Part shown: positions 56,201 through 64,000 of the stretch, piece by piece
Position numbering within the stretch: position 1 is the first letter of the stretch
Layout: the number at the start of each line of letters is the position of its first letter
Assembly (NCBI RefSeq): GCF_001640025.1
Contig: NC_031671.1
Location: 2,108,001 to 2,172,000 of the forward strand
Source: Sugiyamaella lignohabitans
Lineage: Eukaryota; Ascomycota; Dipodascomycetes; Dipodascales; Trichomonascaceae
Reading direction: 5' to 3'
Length of the DNA: 64,000 bases
Made by a program: the position numbers and the translations under genes
Notes under the pieces: model-generated
Database searches by the model: none
The model's input: only the letters and a program-made list of their open reading frames with translations
Told to the model about the DNA's origin: nothing

Positions 56201-58318
56201 ATGCGCTATCTACGTGAATGGCAGCTTTACAAAGTGAAAGCTGATGATGACAGTCCTTCGGCTCAATTTGGGCGCATCCAGGCCGGACTCAAGTCTGATC
56301 TTCTTACTCTGCAGTTTGGACCTTATCCATCTATGCGATCGACCAAAGAATTCATTGACGGCTCACTTTATCCTCAATTATATAATTGTATTCGCCCTTT
56401 AGCGGTATGGGAGGAGGAGCAGGAGAAGGGTAAAAAAAAGGTTATAAGTCAAATCATTGACAGTAACCCAGTTTTACAGCAATTGAGACGTGACTTTCAC
56501 ACTCAGTGGGCTACTGCTAAGCATGTCTATGATGTAAAGTACGCGAGAATGGGAGAGCGATATCTGCTTGAGAGTCGTGCTGCTTCGGACTATCAAAAGT
56601 TCATCAATCAGGGTCCATACAAAGACTTTGAGCGACTTCTTATCCAAGAGAGATTGCTACGTAGTGGACAAGACTGGAGGGGTGATCGTTGGTCTTCACA
56701 TGCAGTCAAAGTCTATCTTCAATTACCTCTAGAAGATGTTATTCACAATTGGCACCGTAATGATCTGGTTCAAATTGAGACGGTCGGTGGCTACGGATAT
56801 AATGCAAGGGAAGTAAGCAGAGATGAATTTAAGAGCTTCTTTATTGATAGTTTTAATGTCAGATTGGCGGCAGTCAGCAAAGAAATTTACAACTATGATT
56901 TTGGGTCGGGCGATCGCGAAAGTGTTCTGAAATACAGAGCCTCCTCAGTTCCGTCAGAGTTCAAGTCTTATGATACAGATGAATTACTCCGAAGTGTATT
57001 TCTGACCATCTGCGACTTTGTTTTAAGACCGTTGCTCTTTTCTGAAAATAGTAAATTTAAATTCACTTATTTCGAGTTGTACCGCGTCAGCAAATGTCGG
57101 CATCACAACAAAGGGCATGGCTGTGTTTTAGTGACTTTGGATTGGATCGATTCCATTCACGCAGTGAATATGAAGAAATATTCTACTGATGGGATAAACC
57201 CGATTGTGGCATTAATTTATTTTCAGTCTAGCTCTGATTTGAATCTATGTTATGGCAGTCCCCATTGGTATTTAGTAATGGATGAGCTTCGGTTCCATCT
57301 ATTAAAATCCAAGCTTACTCATTACATAGTATCCAGTTTTTATGAAACATTCTTCATTGATATCACTGGCTACAAGGATGGACGGCTGAATTACGATATA
57401 TTCCGTCTTGATCACGACTCTACGGAACCTGCTGTCAGACGCGCGATAGCTGCTTATTTAGCATATTGGTCAAACGAAGAAGATCCCTTCAAACGGGGTA
57501 AGGCCATTGTAATGGAATTTGAGATGGAGCCGAATCCGTATTCAATTCTTCCAGCCGCCAATGCCATGGAGTTTTCCCCGGTTAATATCACTCGTCACAC
57601 TGAGTTCTTTATACCTGATAAACACGATAAGGAGAGACGACTGCCCCCAATCAACTTAAATATACAAAGGCTGGAGCGGGTTGTTAGACCAAAGCCTGAT
57701 CAAGGGCGCTTTCAATTCGACGCTGATTGGGATCAGTTGATGATTACAGTTATGAGAAGTTATAAACCTATTATTCAGGAGTTTGCCACAGTGAATGGAA
57801 CTTTTGCCACGCTTAGATGTTACCCGAAGCGTGTGAAACGTCTTTTCTCTGCCGAAATATTGGCATTTGAGAAACTGACTAGTGTTCAAGGAAGTATTAT
57901 TCCCCATATTTACGAGGTATTAAAAGAAGGCGAAATCAATATCATTATAACCGAAAGTATGAATGACTACATTCCTATCATCGATTTTATGAAAAGATTG
58001 GCAAGTGAGCTCAATCGTGAAGATATCTCAGTGGAAGAAGAGGTCAAGGTTCGTCGAGATCTACAGCTTTTGTATAAAACGGTCAAAGAGAATTACCAAC
58101 AAATACATGAACTGGGCGTGTTCCACAAATATGGCAGAAAGGATGGTATTATGGTTCGTGCTGCTAATGATGTTGTTCTCGCGAATTTCCAGTATAGTTT
58201 TACAGAAGTTAGTAAAGATGTTGACTTTTCAGTTGATTGGAGAAATCTGAAGGTGCTCTTTAAGGAAGTTGATAAACACCTGAAGGGAATTCCTCTAAAG
58301 AAGAGGGAAAGATGTTGA
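56201..58318 (+). CDS. Kinase-like protein of the array, copy 3 (shortened N-terminus)
   Basis: 705 residues if started at ATG 56201. The position matching the ATG of copies 1 and 2 reads GTG (56110-56112), and a deletion plus frameshift follows, with a TGA at 56215-56217 in the old frame. From WQLYKVKADD onward the frame is open to the end and clearly homologous. Residues about 260-330 (matching 47190-47370) have diverged strongly. The kinase-like end keeps HELGVFHKYGRKDGIMV and NFQYSF. The tail is shorter and differs (KKRERC). It may be a functional shortened protein or a young pseudogene whose frame is still open. Confidence 0.65.
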   Translation: MRYLREWQLYKVKADDDSPSAQFGRIQAGLKSDLLTLQFGPYPSMRSTKEFIDGSLYPQLYNCIRPLAVWEEEQEKGKKKVISQIIDSNPVLQQLRRDFHTQWATAKHVYDVKYARMGERYLLESRAASDYQKFINQGPYKDFERLLIQERLLRSGQDWRGDRWSSHAVKVYLQLPLEDVIHNWHRNDLVQIETVGGYGYNAREVSRDEFKSFFIDSFNVRLAAVSKEIYNYDFGSGDRESVLKYRASSVPSEFKSYDTDELLRSVFLTICDFVLRPLLFSENSKFKFTYFELYRVSKCRHHNKGHGCVLVTLDWIDSIHAVNMKKYSTDGINPIVALIYFQSSSDLNLCYGSPHWYLVMDELRFHLLKSKLTHYIVSSFYETFFIDITGYKDGRLNYDIFRLDHDSTEPAVRRAIAAYLAYWSNEEDPFKRGKAIVMEFEMEPNPYSILPAANAMEFSPVNITRHTEFFIPDKHDKERRLPPINLNIQRLERVVRPKPDQGRFQFDADWDQLMITVMRSYKPIIQEFATVNGTFATLRCYPKRVKRLFSAEILAFEKLTSVQGSIIPHIYEVLKEGEINIIITESMNDYIPIIDFMKRLASELNREDISVEEEVKVRRDLQLLYKTVKENYQQIHELGVFHKYGRKDGIMVRAANDVVLANFQYSFTEVSKDVDFSVDWRNLKVLFKEVDKHLKGIPLKKRERC

Positions 58319-58940
58319 TGGGTTATGGCTATTATTGTTTTTTAGAATAGGTTTATTATGGTTGGTTATTTATTTCGGTTTTATTACCGGTATTGTTAGT
58401 AGTATGTAATAGTTTTCATAGTTGAGCCTAGACTGTGAATGCTGATGTATTCTCGGAGAGAAACGGTATCCACTGAAGCTGTGGGATATCTAGGATCGCA
58501 CTTTGATCTATTTACTCCAAATGGGGGTCCTGCCTTCGGCGGCTGGGATTCTGCCCTAGACCCCGTCGTTCTCGCTTCGCTGGAGGTGTTAGGTGTGGTG
58601 AACCGACCACGCGAGAAATTACTTTTATCCCACGCTCGACTCGAGCGAAGCGAGAGGAGCCACGGGGTCTGGGGCAGAGCCCCAGCCGCCAGAGGCATAT
58701 CCCTCTGCAGCTGTTAAAGGGGAGCAGATCTGCAATCTTGCTGCTTATCTTATCTTTTGGCGTCAACCCCACCTGATCTCCATTGCAGTCGAAGCAACTT
58801 ATTTAGTACCTACCAGACGGGAGCAAATAAATCCCCGTCACATTAGTTTCGACGAACTTAGTCAACGTTTTTTTTTCGTGAGACAAACTTGAGAATATAT
58901 ACTATCTCTGCTGTTTAACGATTTTAATAGGACAGTCAAA
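58319..58940. other. Right flank of the array to the HMCES gene
   Basis: 3' flank of copy 3, an inverted pair of GC elements (58532-58696) and the promoter of the SRAP gene. Confidence 0.55.
58532..58696. repeat. Inverted pair of GC hairpin elements at the right edge of the array
   Basis: Forward arm 58532-58585 is decayed (GCCTTCGGCGGCTGGGATTC). Reverse arm 58637-58696 is nearly canonical. Confidence 0.88.
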
Positions 58941-60505
58941 ATGTGCGGAAGATTCTCCATGTCCATTGTAAGTCAATCGTGCTTGTTTGTTTGTGGTAGT
59001 TTTCTTCCGTTTGTGTATACTTTTCTGAATTGGTTGTTGAGCCAGTACTAGAGATCACAGCAAAGGGTACTAACAGCACATCAGCGACCCGAGGACTTGC
59101 AATCGTACGTGCAGAATCTCAATCTCGCTCTGGACGATATTCGAAATGGTCGCCAGGCCACAATCTCGTAAGTTCTGAATAATTCTGCTGGTATCAATAA
59201 GCACTGTTCTTCGGCCCAATTTAATTGTAATGTGGAATACATGAACTGGACGAGCATTGGGCTAGATGCTGAAGCGCTGCTCTCGATGACTAAGACTAAC
59301 AGCTCAGTCATAACATTGGCCCTACTAAATATGGTGCTATCTACCGAACAGATGTAAACCCCCATGAAGGCGATGCTGATGAAGCGAATACTGAGCACAG
59401 GGATGAGGAACGCCGAAACCCAGCAGTTCGACCCCGCATTGTTCAATATATGAAATGGGGATTAGTACCGTCGTATTTCAAAGACGTGGCTCAGGGAGGA
59501 AAAATGTTCAATTGTCGAGCAGAAAGCCTTTCAGAGGGTAGAGCGGTATGGTCGGGTCCGAAGAAACATAATCGATGTCTGGTATTCATGGAAGGCTACT
59601 ACGAATGGCAGAAGGAAGGATCCAAAAACAGCTATCCTCACTATGTGAAGAGAAAGGATGGAAAACTTATGTGTATGGCTGGACTTTGGGATCACAACAC
59701 CCAAGGAGGGGAAGATCTATATTCATTTACAATTATAACCACTGCTGCACACAAGGACATTGCTTGGTTACATGAAAGGATGCCGGTCATTGTTGATCCA
59801 GAAGATAAGTTGCTCGATGAATGGTTGGATCCGCATCTAATCTGGAAACAGAACACACGAGATTTTCAGAATATGATCAAACCCATTCCAAGTTCCGAGC
59901 TCGAGATTTATGAGGTATCTACTGAAGTAAACAAAATTGGCCGGGACTCTCCAAAAATGAACCAACCAATTAAGGTGTCTAACAAGCCCGGTCCGGCCAA
60001 TGCGTTCTTCCAACGGAAAAAGGGAGCTTCTAGTCCTGTAAAGGGAGGTGACAAAAGCGTTAAGCGAGAAGACTCTACACCAACCAAGAAATCAGAGTCA
60101 GAGACGGCCAGTGATGACGACAAAGAGGGGTTCAAGAACTACAAGGAAGAACCCGAAAAGGATGATGCCGACGCGGATGTTAAGGCCGAATCCGAGCATG
60201 CAAAGCGTTCTGACGAGAAAGCCACCAAAAAAGCAAAATCACAGTCAGAGCTAGATCCAGAGCCAGACAAAGAACCAAGAGAAGGATCAAAAGATGTGAA
60301 TGGAGAGGATAAGAATGGCCAACAGGAGGAGACGAAAGAAAATGGGCACCATTCGAAGAAAGAGGAGTCTGCAAGACCAGAAAAACACGATACTGAAAAG
60401 AACGAGACGTCTCCATCATCCAAGAAGCAGAAGTTGCACGATGGCGCAGCCTCAAAGGTGCCGAGCGAGGCACCGAGTCGTCATACCCGTAGCCACGACA
60501 AGTAG
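58941..60505 (+). CDS. SRAP/HMCES-type DNA-repair protein, three exons
   Basis: Exons 58941-58967, 59085-59167 and 59308-60505; 435 residues. Introns: GTAAGT 58968 to CAG 59084, and GTAAGT 59168 to CAG 59307, each with TAACA/CTAAC near the end. Joining gives MCGRFSMSI-RPEDLQSYV and ATI-SHNIGPTKY. Cys2 of MCGRF is the residue that crosslinks to abasic sites. WGLVPSYF, NCRAESL, FMEGYYEW (Glu) and HERMPVI (His) complete the SRAP active site. The family shields abasic sites in single-stranded DNA by forming a thiazolidine crosslink. After about residue 235 comes a long Lys/Glu/Asp/Ser-rich tail with KKQK/RHTRSH, probably nuclear. Corresponds to yeast YMR114C. Confidence 0.92.
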
Positions 60506-60588
60506 CGGTCTCTATGCTGGTCGGTGAATTTTAAATAGGTGTTATTTATAACTTATATGAGTATATGAGACAAATGAGATTTGGTGCT

Positions 60589-60644
60589 GCCTACGGCGGC
60601 TGGGACTCGGCCCCAGACCCCGTGGCTCGCTTCGCTCAAACGAG
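60589..60644 (+). repeat. GC hairpin element, forward, between convergent genes
   Basis: GCCTACGGCGGCTGGGAC start, GGACTCGGCCCC core and shortened tail. It lies 84 bp after the HMCES stop in its orientation and 14 bp before the stop of the next, minus-strand gene. Confidence 0.87.
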
Positions 60645-60657
60645 GGAACAGACGTTT

Positions 60658-61659
60658 TTACAACTTCTCGTAGCGAGGTTTGCTCTTTGAAAAGGCAGCC
60701 ATGATGCCATTGACGAAATCCTCACCCAGGCCATGACCGTTAAATTCGGCAATCTGATCGAGTCCGCTTTCAATGCTGTGTTCCTTGGCATAATTGAGAG
60801 ATCTCTTAGAACCGTAAACAGCTATTGGCGATTTCTCAGCAATATCCTTGGCGAGAGCCAGAGCGCCTTCCAAAGCCTGTTCCTTGGTATCAAAGACCTT
60901 TGAGATCAAACCCTGCTCTTTGCCCTCATCAGCAGAGAAATCCCGGCCAGTATACGTCGCTTCTTTCAACCAGCTAGTGTTTCCGACAATACGAGGGAGT
61001 CTCTGTAAACTGCCGATATCAGCAGCCATGCCAATAACAACTTCACGAACTGACAGAATGGCATCTCGCGAAGCATATCTGATATCGACTGCAGATATAA
61101 TATCGATTCCCAGGCCAACACAAGCACCATGGGCCACGGCAATGACAGCTGCATCTGTTAGATCTGGTCCTGGGCCTTTGCCTCCGGCGGCTGGGGCTCC
61201 GCCCCAGACCCCGTAGCTCCTGCTTCGCAGGAGATGCTGGGACCGTAGACGTCCCGACTCGAGCGAAGCGAGAGGAGCAGCGGGGTCTGGGGCGGCGCCC
61301 CAGCCACCGGAGGCAAAAAGACACCTACGTTTACTCAGTTTGTATGGGGCATGAATGGCGTTCTGGAATTCTTTGATGTGTCGATAAATCTGAATGCCCT
61401 TGCGGGAAGTTTCGTCGGTCTCGGAGGGGAATTGGGACGATTTGACGTCCAGGCCAGCACAGAATGCACTGCCGACTCCAGACAGAAGCACTACTCGTAC
61501 ATCAGGGTCGATATCTGCTTTCTGGAAGATGTTGTGGTACTCGAGGTATGAATCTCGGTGAACTGCGTTTCTGACCTTGGGTCGGTTGAACTCGACGTGA
61601 AGCACGAATTCAGCGGGTTTGGTCACTCGGTAGTATTTATACGAAGAGTAGTCGGTCAT
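60658..61659 (-). CDS. Dienoyl-CoA isomerase (ECH1/Dci1-type, crotonase family), two exons
   Basis: Exon 1 61659-61329, intron 61328-61149 (GTAGGT ... CTAAC ... GCAG) and exon 2 61148-60658; 273 residues. The join gives APYKLSKPVIAVAHGACVGL. Crotonase landmarks: SAFCAGLDVKS (oxyanion hole), GACVGLGIDI, and CoA-isomerase residues in AVDIRYASRDAILSVREV and GMAADIGSLQRLPRIVG, which fit delta3,5-delta2,4-dienoyl-CoA isomerases. It shifts double bonds during beta-oxidation of unsaturated fatty acids. The C-terminus ...RYEKL is only a weak PTS1-like signal, so peroxisomal targeting is uncertain. Without splicing, the 180-bp intron stays in frame with no stop. Confidence 0.9.
   Translation of the reverse strand: MTDYSSYKYYRVTKPAEFVLHVEFNRPKVRNAVHRDSYLEYHNIFQKADIDPDVRVVLLSGVGSAFCAGLDVKSSQFPSETDETSRKGIQIYRHIKEFQNAIHAPYKLSKRRCLFASGGWGAAPDPAAPLASLESGRLRSQHLLRSRSYGVWGGAPAAGGKGPGPDLTDAAVIAVAHGACVGLGIDIISAVDIRYASRDAILSVREVVIGMAADIGSLQRLPRIVGNTSWLKEATYTGRDFSADEGKEQGLISKVFDTKEQALEGALALAKDIAEKSPIAVYGSKRSLNYAKEHSIESGLDQIAEFNGHGLGEDFVNGIMAAFSKSKPRYEKL
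61180..61314. repeat. Inverted pair of GC hairpin elements inside the ECH1-type intron
   Basis: Forward arm 61180-61233 (cap CTCCTGCTTCGCAGGAG), spacer with GGGACCGTAG and reverse arm 61257-61314. The pair makes up 135 of the 180 intron bases, leaving little more than the splice signals. Confidence 0.95.
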
Positions 61660-62378
61660 TGTCGGTCTGGAATAAGCTGTTGGTTTCAAGCCAGTCGTGT
61701 TTTTTTTGTACTTAGATCCGTCTTCAAGAAATCAATTCAACTTTTCAATGCGATTGATCTCATACTAAATACTATCGCTCGCTTATTGTGGGGTAAGTAA
61801 AGTACCGAGGTGGATATGCACTTAACCTGCATTTGGTCCCGATATCACTGTCAGATCCGCGGACTTCTCATCATGCATTTGTGGCAGGCTCTCTGACAGG
61901 GGATAAAATGAATTGACATGGCATCCGGCCCTATAAACGGGATACCGATAGTCAATTAGAGATCCTGATCCTCGTCCGAGAATAGTGCAGAAAATCTGCG
62001 TATTGCGTGGACTGAAGTAAAGTTAGGGTCCTAGTCGGAGTGATTCAGTTCCAGGGATTTATGCGAACCAAGAACAGAAAATGGCAGGACAATGGACCGG
62101 AGTGTAACTAGTCCATATTCCATCAATTTGGAAATTCAGCACCGGTAAACCCAACTGGAAGATGGACGGACTTTGGTCCGCGTTCACGTGATAAGTGATC
62201 AAGCGAGCGGATAAACCCATTGCCATGAAAACAGCCGGTGGAAACGAGCCGGGGTCAAAAAGTGCCCCCTATGCAGCAGTTCCCCCGCATTCACCGCACC
62301 TGGTGAAGCCATTCACTTATCATATAAAGGTTACCATTGTAGTCAAATGCGACCGTGATAGGCATTGTCAACAAAGCA
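61660..62378. promoter_or_regulatory. Divergent promoter of two crotonase-family genes
   Basis: 719 bp between the two start codons. A shared control region would suit two genes of one pathway. CATATAAAGG at about 62320-62329 is a TATA candidate for the right-hand gene. Confidence 0.5.
61805..61810. promoter_or_regulatory. CCGAGG site, candidate fatty-acid-response element
   Basis: CCGAGG/CCTCGG is the core bound by FarA/FarB and Por1-type zinc-cluster activators of fatty acid catabolism genes in filamentous fungi and Yarrowia. One copy lies about 145 bp upstream of the isomerase start. A six-base match is expected by chance now and then. Confidence 0.35.
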
Positions 62379-63428
62379 ATGAGCATTGATTACTCTAAGT
62401 ACTCGGAAGATATCTATAAAGTCAAAGTTGTGGACAACCGGTTCTTGCTGGTGACACTGGATCGGCCGAAACACGCCAACTCCATTCCCACCAAGTACCA
62501 TGCCAAGCTCGACGCCCTCTGGACACAATTTGAGAACGATCCTCAGCTCCGTGTGGCCATTATTACTGGCAAGGGTAAATTCTTTTGTGCTGGAGCTGAC
62601 TTGAAAGGTGAGTTTAGGGGGATTGGTGATATGCCTCTGGCGGCTGGGGCTCTGCCCCAGGCTCCGTGAATTCTGCTTCGCAGCAGATGGCTGGGACCAT
62701 GGTTTTGAACTGTCTCGATTAATGGAGTTCAGGAATAAGTTCCTGGTTCTGGGGAGGAGGGTTTGTTGGTGTTGGGATTTGGTTTCGGTTTTATTTGTTA
62801 CTGACTGAAGACAGAGTGGTTGGAGACAAAGAAAGCTGGCAATTCTCCGTTAGAGAAGTCTGTTCCTAATGAAAGTCTTATCAAATATGGCGGCTTTTTA
62901 GGTCTGTCGAATAGAGAGACTGTCAAGCCTATTATTGCCGCTGTCAATGGGTCGTCTTATGGAGGTGGCACTGAGGCTCTGATTAATTGTGACTTGGCAG
63001 TGGCAGTCTCGTCGGCTACGATCTCGCTACCGGAGTCTCGTCGCGGTGTTATTGCACTTGCTGGAGCCCTTCCTCGCATTGGTAGACAGTTAGGTCTCAA
63101 ACGGGCTGCTGAATTAGCTATCGTGTCCGAACCTATTTCGGCCCATACTGCATATAAATGGGGTCTTTTGAATCGAGTGGTAAGCACTCGGTCTGATCTT
63201 TTACCTGCAGCATTTGATTTGGCTCATAAAATAGCTCTGGGCTCTCCTGAAGCTATTTTGGCTTCATTGCGAGGCATTCGACGTGGTTATGGTGATTCTA
63301 AGGACACCCTTGCCGAGGCTACTGGTGTTGCTTCGCAAGAAGAGGGTAAACTTGTTCAGGAGTCTGAGAACATCAAAGAGGGACTCGCTGCATTTACAGA
63401 CAAGCGAGATCCTACATGGCGTCTGTAG
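62379..63428 (+). CDS. Enoyl-CoA hydratase/isomerase (crotonase family), two exons
   Basis: Exons 62379-62607 and 62815-63428, 280 residues. Donor GTGAGT at 62608, acceptor ACAG at 62811-62814, with CTGAC (not CTAAC) as the nearest branch candidate. The join gives CAGADLKEWLE, a standard crotonase segment. The oxyanion-hole turns are FCAGADLK and NGSSYGGGTEAL. Both glutamates used by hydratases are present, in GGGTEAL and LPESRRG, so hydratase activity is likely; the acyl-chain preference is unknown. The C-terminus DPTWRL is not a clear PTS1. The intron carries one GC element. It may act in beta-oxidation or in branched-chain amino acid breakdown. Confidence 0.9.
62633..62686 (+). repeat. GC hairpin element, forward, inside the hydratase intron
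   Basis: GCCTCTGGCGGCTGGGGC, GGGGCTCTGCCCC core, CTGCTTCGCAGCAG cap, then GGGACCATGG. 25 bp after the donor. Confidence 0.9.
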
Positions 63429-64000
63429 GGCTTAGCTTTTATGCCATAAATGATCAATCTATATTCATAGCTAATATCTGTTCTTGATCTCTCCCTGACA
63501 ATGCCAATACAAGTAATGATCGACATTACCCCTGAATATTCCTCTTACGATTGCGATCGCTAGCTCGCACAAGAAATTCGTAACATACTTCTCGTGTTTG
63601 TCCTCCTAATTTCTTATTAGTGTTATCAGATTTATCAGAAATTTGTTGACTGTATTGACAATCGTAATTACAGTCATAATCATATCCATAATAAATTATC
63701 ATTATCTTGATACAAACAAGCTATATGCTGTTCGATCAACCCCGGCTTCTGTCTACCTCTGTTCTACGAACAGTATTTGTCACTTAAAATAGCTAACTCA
63801 GGATTAATAACCATCCATGTTTTCCACGAGGAAAGGATATGATATGTCCTTGGCTACTTGTGCTGCTGCTAACCTGGGACAGATGCTAGCATGCTCGCAT
63901 TGTTACGTGCTTTTGCTTCTATCATCTGCACAATGTCCAAGCCACAAATTAAACTCACAAAACTAAAAACATTAATCTCAAAACTGACAAATGACTTCCG
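63429..64000. other. Right end of the window, no gene seen
   Basis: 3' flank of the hydratase gene and AT-rich DNA. No GC element after the stop codon, unlike most genes here, but the window ends 570 bp on. Confidence 0.5.

Larger units (their letters stand above)
54186..58320. repeat. Tandem array unit 3 (about 4.1 kb, diverged)
   Basis: Same gene order as units 1 and 2 but clearly older. It has no solo LTR, a shortened promoter region, a disrupted nuclease gene and a kinase-like gene with an altered start. Confidence 0.88.

Overview
The window is nuclear DNA of an ascomycete yeast. Two nuclear genes for complex I subunits (49-kDa and B17.2/NDUFA12) exclude Saccharomyces-like lineages that lost complex I. 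CTG codons fall at conserved leucines (for example in the GTP/GDP carrier), so the code is standard and this is not a CUG-Ser yeast. Introns are short, start GTAAGT (variants GTAGGT, GTGAGT, GTATGG) and carry CTAAC a few bases before the 3' AG. Together this points to an early-branching Saccharomycotina lineage of Yarrowia/Dipodascales type; I cannot name the species from sequence alone.

Layout. 0-21 kb holds housekeeping genes: a partial acidic protein, a TTC1-like TPR protein, the ceramide fatty-acid hydroxylase SCS7, an intron-containing tRNA-Tyr, a mitochondrial carrier, a Dal5-type MFS permease, a Csi2/Prm5-like membrane protein, a broken and rearranged copy of a repeated gene (12.8-14.6 kb), the 49-kDa complex I subunit and a DUF8032-type regulator. 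21-30 kb is a gene desert with a 31-base poly-G run. 30-42.5 kb is dense again: NDUFA12, deoxyhypusine synthase, adenylate kinase, PCF11, GTP/GDP carrier GGC1 and a PUF RNA-binding protein. 43-58.3 kb is a tandem array of a two-gene cassette. 58.9-63.4 kb holds an HMCES/SRAP DNA-repair protein and a divergent pair of beta-oxidation enzymes.

Two things stand out. First, the array: each unit has a minus-strand gene for a PD-(D/E)XK-like nuclease and, head to head with it across about 0.68 kb, a plus-strand gene whose C-terminus looks like a protein kinase that has lost its catalytic residues. Units 1 and 2 are near-identical 5.56-kb repeats, each with a solo LTR. Unit 3 has a wrecked nuclease gene but keeps a long kinase-like ORF. 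Nuclease plus kinase recalls the Spok spore-killer architecture, so a two-gene selfish or defence cassette is a reasonable hypothesis, not a demonstrated function.

Second, a GC-rich hairpin element of about 60 bp occurs some 35 times, alone or as head-to-head inverted pairs. It sits 45-150 bp after most stop codons, usually in gene orientation, and inside five of the ten annotated introns that I could define (the nuclease intron counted once per copy). It is absent from the desert.

Several ORFs were corrected by joining exons (carrier, permease, PCF11, GGC1, PUF, HMCES, both enoyl-CoA family genes, nuclease); the junctions are my reading and no transcript data were available.
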